64,000 nucleotides of DNA from Congregibacter variabilis. GTDB lineage: Bacteria > Pseudomonadota > Gammaproteobacteria > Pseudomonadales > Halieaceae. Below, piece by piece: positions 17,653-27,432 of the stretch. The notes beneath the pieces are model-generated. The model was not told the DNA's origin. It saw only the letters and a program-made list of their open reading frames with translations, and did no database searches. Position numbers and translations under genes: made by a program. Position 1 is the stretch's first letter. Every line of letters starts with the position of its first letter. The stretch covers positions 1,054,001 to 1,118,000 of the forward strand of contig NZ_CP136864.1 of the NCBI RefSeq assembly GCF_045689235.1, in the 5' to 3' direction.

Positions 17653-17686
17653 AAAAAAGCCCCGAGGTCTTGCGACGCCGGGGCTT
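17653..17686 (-). terminator. Rho-independent terminator of the TonB receptor gene
   Basis: On the complement, AAGCCCCG (17686-17679) and CGGGGCTT (17664-17657) pair as an 8-bp stem and are followed by a T-run. It lies 17 bases after the receptor stop codon. Confidence 0.85.
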
Positions 17687-17702
17687 CGAGGCTCGTTCGG
17701 TA

Positions 17703-20700
17703 TTAGAAGCTGTAGTTAACCCCTACACGCATACTCCATAGCGAGGTTCCACCTACACGCTGCTGTGAAGCACCGTTATCCAGATCGGCTTGGGTAACAC
17801 CCGGACGATTGGGCTGACGAAAAACGCCCCACTCATCGTTGATGAGGTTAGTCAGGTTATCCACGACGACAAACAGGCTGCCGCGATGCTCCGGGCTAAA
17901 TCCGGGCAACTCCTGCGTAATCCGCATGTCGACCTTGCCAAAGGATGAACCGGTCTCACTATTACGCTCGCCACCGACAGGCAGTACGTTTGGCTCAAAG
18001 TCGAGAAACGGCTGGAAGCCGTAAGCGCCGATAGTACCTGCGCCCCCGTCCAGCGTTAAGCTGTAGGGAAGTCCAGAGTTCCACTGACCGAACAGAGAAA
18101 CACGCGTCTCGTAGCCATTAAAGAAGTCAGCGGTGTAGTTAAGTACCGCAGTAACCCGGTGCTCGATCTGCCAGTCGGATGTTCCCAGTGTTTCTGCCTG
18201 GGGATCTTCAAAGGCTCGGAAAATATAGTTGGAGAAGGCAACCGATGAACCCATGGGGTTCACGTCTTCTGCCTGTGTCCAAGCGTAGCCAACGCGCAGA
18301 TCGAGACCGTTATCCCAGCTCTTGAAACCGCTAAAGGACAGGGACTCTGACTCATTTCCATTCTTCGAATTCGTCAATACGAACGAGGGATCGCGCACGC
18401 TGTCATAGATCGGGTAACCCAGATCGTTAGTACCTACCCGCTCAAGATCGCCGCGCTTGTAGATCGCGGTGTCTTGGCCGCGACTAATTTGCAGATCCGC
18501 AGTAACCGTCCAATCCATGGGCGCATACCAGGTCACGCCTGCGGTGTACTTCCACTCGCTGGGAACTTCAAAGTCAGGATCAAGGTATACAATCTCGAAG
18601 TTGCTACCGTCGCCTGCAGATACAATGTCCGCTATATCCTGTGGCACACAGTAACCTGGACCTGTGGGAACACCCTCTTCACAGTTCACGTAGTTCTGTG
18701 AAAAAAGATCGACGCCATTGATCCGAGCCTGCACTGCCGTAGTTGAAGTGTTGCTGTAGGTATTGGACAGCCAGACGTTCGGGTTACCGCCCGAGAACAA
18801 GCCGACACCTGCGCGGAGCGAAACATCTTCGGAGAACTCATAGGCCACACCGAAGCGCGGCTGAATCAGATCACGACCATCGAGTGTGGCGTTGTTTCCA
18901 AAACCGTAGCTATCCTGGAAATTCTGGTTCAGGTTAGGCGCGTCACTGGTCTCGTAACGGTCGTAGCGAAGACCGAAGGTCATTGTTAACTTGTCGTTGA
19001 CCTGCCACTCATCCTGCAAGTAGAGGTAGTTGATGGCATAGCTGAAAGACTCAGCAATATCGTCCTGATTGTTGGACAGTGCGTTACCGTAGTAGACGCG
19101 ATCCGCCAATCCATTGCGGAGATTATCGATGCCATCGAAACGGATCTCTGTATCTACGTGCTGATAGAAGAGGTTGAAAATGTCGTACTCTTCACGCTCG
19201 ATACCACCAGTAATAGTGTGAGCGCCCAGCTGATAGCGGCCGCGGAACACGAGCTGATCAATAGTGTAGTTGAGCTCGTTTGCATGACGGCTGTCGTCAC
19301 CACCGAAATACACATCAACGTTTTCTAACTCAACTCGGATCTCACCAAAGTCGTTACCGGCCCGGGGCGCCTGAAGAAAATCAACATCGGTGCGTGCTAC
19401 ACGCAACTCGGTCGAGAAATTAGGCGTCCAATCCGAATAAAGGCTAGCAATGATGGTCTCTAACTCAGCACCACGATTATAGAAGTGATCGGCGAACTCA
19501 AACTCGTTCAAATCACCATCTGACTCGGTGACGTTGAAAGATTCGTTGTAGTTGTATGTCACCGCTACGCGCTGGGTATCAGTCGCGTACCAGTCCAACT
19601 TTGCAATGTACTTTTCGTCTTCAAAATCGAAGGTGCCCGGCGAGCTGGTACCGGGTGCGTAGCCGTACACGTCGTTAGCTATCTGGCGAATCTCATCAAG
19701 CTCTGCCTGTGTCACCTGAACTTCATTAATTGCACCCGACCCGATCGCGCCGCGGTTGTTAAAGTCCACGCCTTCGTACTTTTCGTACGCGCCATAGAAG
19801 AACAACTTGTCTTTAATCAGCGCACCGCCAACTTCGAAGCCGTAACGCGTCTCGTCATAGTCGGGCACTTCTACGCTCTCACCTTCGAGCGAATCGCCCT
19901 GCATGGCATCACTGGTGTAATCCATGAACACCGAGCCGAACAGCTCGTTCCCACCAGATTTGGTGACCGCATTGATATTACAAGCAGAGAAGCCGCCGTA
20001 AACAACACTCATGGGGGCCATCTCTACGGCGACGCTGGATACTGCGTCGAAGGGGAACGGCATACGCTGCGTAGGGTAGCCGTTCGAGTTAAGACCAAAG
20101 CCGTCGTTCAAACGTACGCCGTCGAGGGTCAGGCTGTTAAACCGCGGGTTTGCGCCATTACATTGAATCGCATCGGCGGTACCGGACTGGTCAATATAGA
20201 TACGCGGATCCTGTCCAATAACATCATTGATGTTTCGGTTGATCGCTGGAGAATCCTGAAGAGCCTTAGCGTCAAATACGGCAGTCGGTCCAATGGCTGT
20301 GTCGGCTACGCTGATAGAACGCCCCATGACCACAACTTCTTCGAGGCTGCTGCCCAGGCGATAGTCCATTTGCGCAGACTCACCCACAGTCAATGGGAAA
20401 CGTTCTGTGCGCGCTGTGCCTTCACCCTGAGCCGTAACAGAAATGCTGTATTCCACACCAGCCGGAAGCTGACGTATAAAGTAGCTGCCTGTGCCATCTG
20501 TGGTCGCGCGCTTGCTTACGCCCGTTGCAAGGCTCTTTATCTCAACTTCGGCACCAGAAATTGGCTGGCCACTGGCATCACTAACTACGCCTCGAACCGC
20601 CGCGCTGGTTTCCTGTGCATAGGCAGGAACTGCCAGCGTGGCGCCGGCCACTATAGACGCACCAGCAATCGCACTGACCAGTGCTTTACGAACAAATACC

Positions 20701-20720
20701 TGAGTAAGGGTTTTCTTCAC
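17703..20720 (-). CDS. TonB-dependent receptor with N-terminal carboxypeptidase-regulatory-like domain
   Basis: A 1005-residue outer-membrane protein from the GTG at 20720, chosen because CCTCC on the plus strand (20729-20733) gives a GGAGG site eight bases upstream. A signal peptide (ending AVPAYAQ) is followed by a CarboxypepD_reg-like domain ('AAVRGVVSDASGQPISGAEVEI', about residues 40-115), a plug ('INDVIGQDPRIYIDQSGT') and a 22-strand-type barrel ending in the aromatic 'SMRVGVNYSF'. This is the Oar/SusC-like layout common in marine bacteria that take up oligosaccharides, peptides or siderophores. The substrate is not evident; no SusD, glycosidase or peptidase gene is adjacent. A strong terminator follows. 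Confidence 0.92.
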   Translation of the reverse strand: MKKTLTQVFVRKALVSAIAGASIVAGATLAVPAYAQETSAAVRGVVSDASGQPISGAEVEIKSLATGVSKRATTDGTGSYFIRQLPAGVEYSISVTAQGEGTARTERFPLTVGESAQMDYRLGSSLEEVVVMGRSISVADTAIGPTAVFDAKALQDSPAINRNINDVIGQDPRIYIDQSGTADAIQCNGANPRFNSLTLDGVRLNDGFGLNSNGYPTQRMPFPFDAVSSVAVEMAPMSVVYGGFSACNINAVTKSGGNELFGSVFMDYTSDAMQGDSLEGESVEVPDYDETRYGFEVGGALIKDKLFFYGAYEKYEGVDFNNRGAIGSGAINEVQVTQAELDEIRQIANDVYGYAPGTSSPGTFDFEDEKYIAKLDWYATDTQRVAVTYNYNESFNVTESDGDLNEFEFADHFYNRGAELETIIASLYSDWTPNFSTELRVARTDVDFLQAPRAGNDFGEIRVELENVDVYFGGDDSRHANELNYTIDQLVFRGRYQLGAHTITGGIEREEYDIFNLFYQHVDTEIRFDGIDNLRNGLADRVYYGNALSNNQDDIAESFSYAINYLYLQDEWQVNDKLTMTFGLRYDRYETSDAPNLNQNFQDSYGFGNNATLDGRDLIQPRFGVAYEFSEDVSLRAGVGLFSGGNPNVWLSNTYSNTSTTAVQARINGVDLFSQNYVNCEEGVPTGPGYCVPQDIADIVSAGDGSNFEIVYLDPDFEVPSEWKYTAGVTWYAPMDWTVTADLQISRGQDTAIYKRGDLERVGTNDLGYPIYDSVRDPSFVLTNSKNGNESESLSFSGFKSWDNGLDLRVGYAWTQAEDVNPMGSSVAFSNYIFRAFEDPQAETLGTSDWQIEHRVTAVLNYTADFFNGYETRVSLFGQWNSGLPYSLTLDGGAGTIGAYGFQPFLDFEPNVLPVGGERNSETGSSFGKVDMRITQELPGFSPEHRGSLFVVVDNLTNLINDEWGVFRQPNRPGVTQADLDNGASQQRVGGTSLWSMRVGVNYSF

Positions 20721-20816
20721 GGAAAAAGCCTCCGAAAGGGGGTGAGATGATAGATTCTTGGCCAGAGTACGGCCGAAAGTTGACAAGGATGTTACAGAGT
20801 TCTGAAAAAGTTCCCC

Positions 20817-20838
20817 AGTGGTAAAAAGACCACTTTTT
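20817..20838. terminator. hairpin between ilvB-type and TonB receptor genes
   Basis: AGTGGT (20817-20822) and ACCACT (20829-20834) pair across an A-rich loop and are followed by TTTT on the plus strand. On the minus strand it lies after the acetolactate synthase stop and could end that transcript, though the T-run there comes later. Confidence 0.4.
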
Positions 20839-20876
20839 GACCTTGAAGCTCAGCGAGGGGTGATTTGATGAAAGTT

Positions 20877-22736
20877 CTAGATATTGCTGCCCTGAGCGCT
20901 GGAGTCACTTTCTGCCAGATCGTCAGCGCTCATGATGATGTCCCGATAGCTTCCACCAGCAGGAATCATGGGATAGACATTCTCCTCCGCCTCCACGATC
21001 ACATCCAATAGGTAAGGTTCCTGCGGGTCGGCCAGCATGCGAGCAATAGCCGCGGGTAAATCCTCGGCGTTACGCACGCGTTCTGCCGTCACCCGGTAAC
21101 CCTTGGCGATGCTCAAAAAATCGGGGTAAATATCCTTATCGTCGGCGGCCTTGACGGCCATGGGGTCCGACAAATCTGAGCCTGCTCGGTGCGCGTCATA
21201 AATCATGTCCTGCCACTGGCGCACCATACCGAGCCATTGATTGTTGATCACCACGGTCTTTACACCGATGCCATAGCGATGGCAGGTCGACAACTCATGA
21301 ATGGTCATATTGAGAGAACCGTCACCATCGATATCAATGACCTGGCGATCGGGAGCAGCCACTTTGGCGCCAATGGCGGCGGGTAATCCGTAACCCATGG
21401 TGCCAAAACCCGAGGAACTCAAAAATGAGCGCGATTGTGTGGACCGATAAAACTGCATGGCCCACATCTGATGCTGCCCTACTCCCAGCGACACTATCGC
21501 CTCACCTGAGGTGGCATCGCACAGCGCACGAATAACATGTTGTGGCTTCAATCCCTGAGAATTTGACTCGGGATAGGGGTACCGCACCTTCCAGTCATTA
21601 ACAGTGGCTACCCAAGCTCGGCTTGTCACTGTCTCGCAGGCATCCAGCATTTGTGCAAGCGCAGGTTTAAGATCAGCCCTTATCGGCAAGGTAACGGTCT
21701 TGTTTTTGTTGAGCTCACTGCGATCTATATCCACATGTACGATGCGGGCGTGTTTGGCAAACTCAGCGACGTTCCCGGTCACGCGATCGTCAAAGCGCAC
21801 GCCCAACGCGAGCACCAGATCGGCCTCGTAAATCGCCCGGTTCGCATACTTCGCACCATGCATACCCAAGACATCCAGCGAAAGCGGATGATCTGGCGGA
21901 AAACAGCCCACCCCCATGATCGTCCAGGTCACAGGGATCTGCGCCTTTTGCGCAAAGGCCAGCAAGGTCGCTTCGCCCTGTGCAACACTAATTCCGCCGC
22001 CGGCATAAATCACCGGACGCTCGCTTTCGCGAATTAGACGAATGCACTCCTCTAACTGAGCCGGCTCCATACCCGACATGGTCGGTTCAGGGGCGTCGAT
22101 TACCGCAGGAATGCGCGGGATTACATAGTTACCATCAGGATCTTTGGGGTACTGCTGCTGAATGTCTTTCGGGATGTCGATCAAAACCGGGCCCGGACGA
22201 TTGCCACCTGCCAGAGCGAATGCCTCTCGAACCACCTCTGGAATATCACCCACACGTTTGACCAGATAATTACGTTTGGTGATCGCCTCGGTCACCGAGA
22301 CAATATCCACCTCCTGAAAAGCATTTCTGCCCAGTAGGTGCGAAGGAACGTTTCCGGTAATCGCAACCAAGGGTGTGGAGTCGCTGTTGGCATCAGCAAT
22401 CCCGGTCACCAGATTGGTGGCGCCGGGGCCAGAGGTGGCGAGACAGACGCCCGGGCGCCCGGTAACCCGCGCATAGCCCTGGGCAGCATGCACGGCGCCC
22501 TGCTCGTGCTCGGTGCGCACACAGCGAATGCCAAATTGCGGCAGCACATCAAAGATCTCAAGATTGGCTCCGCCCGGGTATCCAAACAGGGTATCGACCC
22601 CCTCAGCAACCAGGCACTTGGCGAGAATCTGGGCGCCTTTCAGCGCTGACTGCTGATCGTCATCGGTCGACGAGGCAAGCGCACCCCCCGTCACCGTATC
22701 GCGGGTCCCGTAGGTAAGGCTGTCTCCCCTAGTCAA
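20877..22736 (-). CDS. ilvB: acetolactate synthase, large (catalytic) subunit
   Basis: A 619-residue ThDP enzyme that condenses two pyruvates, or pyruvate and 2-ketobutyrate, in valine/leucine/isoleucine synthesis. It shows the ThDP glutamate in 'RCVRTEHEQGAVHAAQGYA', the FAD-region signature 'LGVRFDDRVTG' and the metal-binding 'DGDGSLNMTIHELSTC...VVINN'. The start is a TTG at 22736 with GGGAG six bases before it; the first 30 or so residues are an extension compared with common homologues. No small regulatory subunit (ilvN/ilvH) or ilvC is adjacent, unlike the usual operon, so this may be a second or stand-alone copy. A related ThDP enzyme with another substrate cannot be excluded. Confidence 0.88.
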   Translation of the reverse strand: MTRGDSLTYGTRDTVTGGALASSTDDDQQSALKGAQILAKCLVAEGVDTLFGYPGGANLEIFDVLPQFGIRCVRTEHEQGAVHAAQGYARVTGRPGVCLATSGPGATNLVTGIADANSDSTPLVAITGNVPSHLLGRNAFQEVDIVSVTEAITKRNYLVKRVGDIPEVVREAFALAGGNRPGPVLIDIPKDIQQQYPKDPDGNYVIPRIPAVIDAPEPTMSGMEPAQLEECIRLIRESERPVIYAGGGISVAQGEATLLAFAQKAQIPVTWTIMGVGCFPPDHPLSLDVLGMHGAKYANRAIYEADLVLALGVRFDDRVTGNVAEFAKHARIVHVDIDRSELNKNKTVTLPIRADLKPALAQMLDACETVTSRAWVATVNDWKVRYPYPESNSQGLKPQHVIRALCDATSGEAIVSLGVGQHQMWAMQFYRSTQSRSFLSSSGFGTMGYGLPAAIGAKVAAPDRQVIDIDGDGSLNMTIHELSTCHRYGIGVKTVVINNQWLGMVRQWQDMIYDAHRAGSDLSDPMAVKAADDKDIYPDFLSIAKGYRVTAERVRNAEDLPAAIARMLADPQEPYLLDVIVEAEENVYPMIPAGGSYRDIIMSADDLAESDSSAQGSNI

Positions 22737-22749
22737 AGTATCTCCCGAT

Positions 22750-24033
22750 TTATTCTGCGAGCGTGGATGTGGTGTGAGCGGCCATTCTAGTGCTTTGCGC
22801 GCCCTGAAGCTCTCTCACAATGGCGTTAAAAAAATCATACTCATCAATCACATCCGTTCCCACCGGCTTTGGCTGGGCTCCCCACATGGCAATCACCGTG
22901 CGACTGTCTGGATGCACGTAGACAAATTGCCCAAAAATGCCGATGGCTGAATACGCCCCGTCATCAAGCGGCCACCACATATAGCCGTAGTCAACGGTTT
23001 CCCCCGCGATCTGTTTTACGCTAGTGGCCGCGCTCACCCAGCCTGTGGGCAACGTCTCCACGCCGTTGATTCGCCCCTCATTCAGCATGTACAGACCAAA
23101 GCGGGCATAGTCGCGAAGCGTTGCCGATAATCCGCTGCCGCCAATCTCCAGACCGTCCACTGAATCAAGCCACCAACTCGCGTCGGACTCCATACCAAAG
23201 GGCCGCCAAATCGTTTGCGACAAGTAATCAGCGACAGGCATATCGGTGGCGGCAGCGACCAGGGCACCGACCACCTGCGTTTCTCCCGTACTGTAATTCC
23301 ACCGCGATCCGGGTTCTGCGGCACGCGAAAGACTCGCCATCAGATCGAGAATCCCACCGGGCTTCTGGCCGATCTGTGCCTCCAACATTGCCCGTCTATC
23401 CGAGGTGGGGTCGGTGTATGTCTCGTTCCAGGCGACACCCGAGGCCATCTGTAGCAAATGGTGCACGGTCACACCGTCATAAGCACTGCCGACAAACTGT
23501 GGTAAATAGCGCGTCAATGGATCATCAACAGACTCAATGTAGCCATCATGAATTGCCGCGCCCACAAGCGTCGCGACCATGGACTTAACAACGGACATAG
23601 ACATCCACCTGGTCTTGGGCCCGTTGCCAAAGAAATAGCGCTCGAACACGACCTCGTCAGCATTTATCACCAAAATTCCGGCAACGCGATTTAAAGATAA
23701 GTAGTCGTAGAGATCCCAGCTTCTTCCCCGGGACTCAAACTGAAAATTCTGCAGCGAGGTTTCGGCTTCCGGCAGTGGATAAGGCTTATCACCCGCAGCA
23801 ACGATGCGAGTCGGAAACAATCGATGAATATTTCGAAAGGTCCTCACCTGCTCATCCGGGAACAGCGCCCCGTCATAGATCTGCCGTACGTTTCCGATAG
23901 GCTCGTGATCGTGTACATAACGCAGCGGCTCTATGAATTCAGAAACGCCCGCCTCACTCTGGGTTGGATCGATCTGAGCATTTGCACCCATCGCTATGCA
24001 GCCACACAGAAGCGTTCCTACTATTATGCGCAT
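22750..24033 (-). CDS. exported serine hydrolase, beta-lactamase (class C) family
   Basis: A 427-residue protein from the ATG at 24033 with GGCGGAAAA upstream. A signal peptide (RIIVGTLLCGCIAMGANA) precedes a Beta-lactamase (PF00144-type) domain. The nucleophile motif S-x-x-K is 'MSVVKSM' and the Tyr motif is 'WNYSTGETQVVGAL', with T in place of the usual N. These enzymes are esterases or D-aminopeptidases more often than true beta-lactamases. The start lies about 107 bases from a divergent gene of the same family at 24140, so the two form a divergent pair. The stop is only 13 bases from the start of the acetolactate synthase gene, so read-through is possible. Confidence 0.87.
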   Translation of the reverse strand: MRIIVGTLLCGCIAMGANAQIDPTQSEAGVSEFIEPLRYVHDHEPIGNVRQIYDGALFPDEQVRTFRNIHRLFPTRIVAAGDKPYPLPEAETSLQNFQFESRGRSWDLYDYLSLNRVAGILVINADEVVFERYFFGNGPKTRWMSMSVVKSMVATLVGAAIHDGYIESVDDPLTRYLPQFVGSAYDGVTVHHLLQMASGVAWNETYTDPTSDRRAMLEAQIGQKPGGILDLMASLSRAAEPGSRWNYSTGETQVVGALVAAATDMPVADYLSQTIWRPFGMESDASWWLDSVDGLEIGGSGLSATLRDYARFGLYMLNEGRINGVETLPTGWVSAATSVKQIAGETVDYGYMWWPLDDGAYSAIGIFGQFVYVHPDSRTVIAMWGAQPKPVGTDVIDEYDFFNAIVRELQGAQSTRMAAHTTSTLAE

Positions 24034-24139
24034 GAGCAATTTTCCGCCGTATTGAGTCTTGTTGTGAGTCTAGCGCGGATTGCCACGCCAGGCGTCCCCT
24101 TGTGTATAGTCACGATTTTACCGACCAGGAAAACGCGTA

Positions 24140-25573
24140 ATGCCAAAGCTTTTGCCAGCACTTTTACTCGTCGTTATGAGCACAGCAACAGTCGCCGATG
24201 AAAAAAGCTATGACTACTTTTCGGCGAACCGTCAGCTGATTCGCAATGGCGTCCAGTCCCTGCTGACCTGCAACGGTCTTTACACATCGCGCCGGAACCT
24301 TAAGCAGGTGTTCCAACAGGAACTCGCCTATCTGGGAGAGAATGTTCTGGGGGATGCCAGCGGCGGGCCTTACACCGTGTTTCCGAGAGAGCAGGCCGTG
24401 AGCGTGGGCGGCGATGCCCATGGGCCTGCGGTCATCTCAGCCTTCCGCCAGGGTATCGGCTGCGTGGTGATGGCGCCCCACTTGTCTTTGTCCGATGTCG
24501 ACAAGCTTCCCAAGCTTGAACTGCCTTACCCAAAGACCGACCCGGGGACGCTCCCCTGGCCTCAAGGCGATGCCAACGCTGACATGCCCATTCCAGCCAC
24601 GCTCAATGCCGACGCCCTTCAGCAAGCTTCCAACTGGACTTTTGATCGAGCCACGGATGAGCAAGACACCCTCAGTCTGCTTGTCATATACCAAGGCAAA
24701 ATCATTCACGAACGCTATGCAGACGGTATTGATCAAAGCACTCGCACCCGCACCTGGTCCACGGCAAAAAGCATCGGCGCCACGCTTATAGGTATGCAGG
24801 TTGATGACGGAAAAATGTCCTTAGACGCGCCGCTGGCCATCGACTGGCTTCCGGCGGTGTCTGGGGGGAAAGATCCCAGAAAAGCCATCACCCTGCGCCA
24901 CCTGCTCAACATGTCCAGCGGCCTTTACCCCGTAGACAGCTTCAACATGGAGTACGCCACGGGGTCCGGACTTGCCTATTGGGCAGGCGCGAGCTCGGTC
25001 GACGGAGCCAGAAATCGCGGACTGATACGCGAGCCGGGCAGCTACTGGGAATATGAGAATTACGACACGCTACTTGCGATCAAAGCTTTCAAGGACACAC
25101 TTCCCAACGAAAAAGCTTACCGCGAATTTCCTCGGAAACGCCTGCTGGATCGTATCGGCATGCGCAACACATTGTTATCCACGGACCGATTTGGGGACTT
25201 CATACTTAGCAGCCAGGTGTACACCAACGCTCGCGATCTGGGCCGCTTTGGTCTGCTCTATTTGAACAACGGTATATGGAACGGTGAACGCTTGATTTCC
25301 AAAGAATGGATCAGCTTCTCCCGAGCACCGGCGCCGGCCAGCGCGCGGCGCGGCAACGACTACGGCGCGCAATGGTGGCTGGTACCCGATGATCGTAAAG
25401 ATGAGGTCCCCGCGGGTGCGTATAGCACCGCAGGCAACCGTGGTCAGTACGTCATTGTCGATCCAGAGCACGATCTTGTGATCGTCCGCCGCGGCCTGGA
25501 CTACGGTAAGCAGGGCTTCAATCGCTGGGATTTGCTGCGCGAAGTGCTCAAAGCCTTCCCAGAGTCCCCCTGA
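24140..25573 (+). CDS. exported serine hydrolase, beta-lactamase (class C) family
   Basis: A 477-residue protein with a short signal peptide (LLPALLLVVMSTATVADE). Residues 20-170 form an extra N-terminal region with two cysteines ('LLTCNGLYTSRRNLKQVF', 'GIGCVVMAP'), followed by a class C beta-lactamase-like domain. The S-x-x-K motif is 'TWSTAKSIGATL' and the Tyr motif 'YWEYENYDTLLAI' (Y-x-N). 'TLRHLLNMSSGLYP' is the family's conserved segment. AGGAAA is located before the ATG. It is the divergent partner of the gene at 22750-24033, though the two differ in length and N-terminal region. Periplasmic ester or peptide hydrolysis is likely; the substrate is not known. Confidence 0.87.
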   Translation: MPKLLPALLLVVMSTATVADEKSYDYFSANRQLIRNGVQSLLTCNGLYTSRRNLKQVFQQELAYLGENVLGDASGGPYTVFPREQAVSVGGDAHGPAVISAFRQGIGCVVMAPHLSLSDVDKLPKLELPYPKTDPGTLPWPQGDANADMPIPATLNADALQQASNWTFDRATDEQDTLSLLVIYQGKIIHERYADGIDQSTRTRTWSTAKSIGATLIGMQVDDGKMSLDAPLAIDWLPAVSGGKDPRKAITLRHLLNMSSGLYPVDSFNMEYATGSGLAYWAGASSVDGARNRGLIREPGSYWEYENYDTLLAIKAFKDTLPNEKAYREFPRKRLLDRIGMRNTLLSTDRFGDFILSSQVYTNARDLGRFGLLYLNNGIWNGERLISKEWISFSRAPAPASARRGNDYGAQWWLVPDDRKDEVPAGAYSTAGNRGQYVIVDPEHDLVIVRRGLDYGKQGFNRWDLLREVLKAFPESP

Positions 25574-25620
25574 GCGCACCGGCTATTGCCAGATACAGAT
25601 CGATCCATGCACTCGACTCT

Positions 25621-26508
25621 ATGAGGATGGCTGGCGCCCGCGCCCCGATCCTTGTGCTTTTATCACTTGCTTGGGCTGCCGCTAGTCAGGCGGAGACCAC
25701 CGTCACTACCATGGGTGAGCTATGGCCCCTGGCAAAACAAGCCGGTTTTGTCTTTGTCGGCATCATAGGCGCTATCTTCGCCAACGCCACGGGCGCAGGC
25801 GGCGGCGTGGTATTTATTCCTGTGTTTCATGAGCTGGGATTTACGAGCCCGCAATCTGTTGCTACCAGCTTTGGGATTCAATGTTTTGGCATGACCACCG
25901 GTGCAATTGCCTGGAGTCGCCACTATCAAAAAACGCATCGCCAGCAAGGTCACTGGGCCGCGTTCTTACCGAGCCTATTTTTGAGCGTGCCGTTCTCGGT
26001 TCTAGGACTGTGGACCGTCAATCTCTTGCAGATATCGCCACCGGCAGAAACCGTAACTAGCTTTGCCGTGTTTTCGCTGCTGCTGGGCGTGGCCATAATT
26101 CTGGTCAGTCGCAAACAAGATACTGTCTTTCAAGAGCGCTTGCGTCGCAGCGATCTTCTTGCACTGGGACCTATAGCTTTTATGGGGGGCATCGTCACCG
26201 CCTGGCTCTCTGTGGGCGTGGGCGAGTTTGTGGCCTTTTATCTGATTCTTCGGCGTTACGATGTAAAACTTGCGGTAGCGGTCGCGGTGGTGCTCTCCGC
26301 CATTACGGTCTGGAGCGCAGCCCCCGAGCAACTCATCATGGGCGAGTCTGCGGATTGGTCGGTGATTATGTTCGCAGGACCCGGCGCCATCATCGGCGCA
26401 GTGATTGCAAGACAACTCGCCCTGGCCATGAACACCATCAAGCTTAAACGCTTCTTTGGCATCTGGCTTGTGTTGATCGGCATAACTGAACTACTGGGAA
26501 GCGCATAG
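25621..26508 (+). CDS. sulfite exporter TauE/SafE family permease
   Basis: A 295-residue inner-membrane protein with a cleavable-looking N-terminus (LVLLSLAWAAASQAE) and about eight helices. The repeated 'GIIGAIFANATGAGGGVVFIPVF' and 'FMGGIVTAWLSVGVGEFVAFYLILRRYDV' halves are the two TauE/SafE modules. The family exports or imports sulfur compounds and organic anions such as sulfite, taurine breakdown products or sulfoacetate. The neighbouring genes do not show the substrate. Its end faces folD with only 15 bases between them. The start has no clear ribosome site; a second ATG lies two codons further on. Confidence 0.88.
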   Translation: MRMAGARAPILVLLSLAWAAASQAETTVTTMGELWPLAKQAGFVFVGIIGAIFANATGAGGGVVFIPVFHELGFTSPQSVATSFGIQCFGMTTGAIAWSRHYQKTHRQQGHWAAFLPSLFLSVPFSVLGLWTVNLLQISPPAETVTSFAVFSLLLGVAIILVSRKQDTVFQERLRRSDLLALGPIAFMGGIVTAWLSVGVGEFVAFYLILRRYDVKLAVAVAVVLSAITVWSAAPEQLIMGESADWSVIMFAGPGAIIGAVIARQLALAMNTIKLKRFFGIWLVLIGITELLGSA

Positions 26509-26523
26509 CTGCGCGCCACAAAA

Positions 26524-27417
26524 TCAAGCCAGTTCGCACACCACCCGGTGTTGTCGACAGGCAGCGACCACGGTATTACGTAGCAAACACGCGATAGTCA
26601 TGGGCCCTACTCCGCCGGGAACCGGCGTGATCGCCCGCGCTCTTTCGACGGCTTCGGCAAAAGCCACATCACCCACCAGACGGGCCTTTTCCTGACCTTC
26701 AACTTCTACGCGATTGATTCCCACATCAATCACCACAGCGCCCTCTTTGACCCAGTCTCCGCGCACCATCTCTGGCCGCCCCACCGCTGCCACCAAAATA
26801 TCCGCAGTCTGGCAAAGCGCCGGAAGATCCCGGGTTTTGGAATGTGCCACGGTGACCGTGCAACTCTCGGCGATGAGTAATTGCGCCATGGGCTTACCAA
26901 CAATATTGCTACGACCGACTACCACCGCATTCTGTCCCGCCATGCCCTCGGGAAACTGCTCGCGTAACATCATGATGCAGCCCAGTGGTGTACAGGGGAC
27001 CACGGCGGTGGGATCGCCATTAGATAAACCACCGGTGTTCATAGGATGAAATCCGTCAACATCTTTAGCGGGGTCAATAGTTTCTATGACAAGCTGGGCA
27101 TCGATATGCGCGGGAAGTGGCAGCTGCACAAGAATGCCATTGACGGTCTCATCAACATTTAAGCTTCGTACCAAATCAAGCAACTCACGCTCGCTAGTGC
27201 TGGCGGGCAGCTTATGCTCAAAGCTACGCATGCCTGCCTCAGCCGTTTGCTTACCCTTGTTACGCACATACACCTGACTCGCAGGATCTTCTCCTAGCAA
27301 TACCACCGCTAGACCAGGCACCCAGCTGTGCTCAGCGTCGATACGGGACACTTCGATGGCCAGCCGCTCGCGCAGAGCCTGGGCCGCTGCTTTACCGTCG
27401 ATGATTGATGCGCTCAT
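26524..27417 (-). CDS. folD: bifunctional methylenetetrahydrofolate dehydrogenase / methenyltetrahydrofolate cyclohydrolase
   Basis: A 297-residue cytosolic enzyme interconverting 5,10-methylene-THF and 10-formyl-THF. Visible signatures are 'YVRNKGKQTAEAGM' with the catalytic Lys, 'VNGILVQLPLPAHID', 'DPAKDVDGFHPMNTG', the nucleotide loop 'AVVVGRSNIVGKPMAQLL' and the closing 'PVPGGVGPMTIACLLRNT'. GGAG precedes the ATG. It is 15 bases downstream of purU on the same strand, so the two form an operon that makes 10-formyl-THF and can split it to THF and formate. Confidence 0.96.
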   Translation of the reverse strand: MSASIIDGKAAAQALRERLAIEVSRIDAEHSWVPGLAVVLLGEDPASQVYVRNKGKQTAEAGMRSFEHKLPASTSERELLDLVRSLNVDETVNGILVQLPLPAHIDAQLVIETIDPAKDVDGFHPMNTGGLSNGDPTAVVPCTPLGCIMMLREQFPEGMAGQNAVVVGRSNIVGKPMAQLLIAESCTVTVAHSKTRDLPALCQTADILVAAVGRPEMVRGDWVKEGAVVIDVGINRVEVEGQEKARLVGDVAFAEAVERARAITPVPGGVGPMTIACLLRNTVVAACRQHRVVCELA

Positions 27418-27432
27418 GAAAACTCCAAAAGT

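Noticed and set aside
20163..20750. 195-residue open frame on the plus strand at the 5' end of the TonB receptor gene
   Set aside because: It is antisense to the signal peptide, regulatory-like and plug domains, which are clearly coding on the minus strand.
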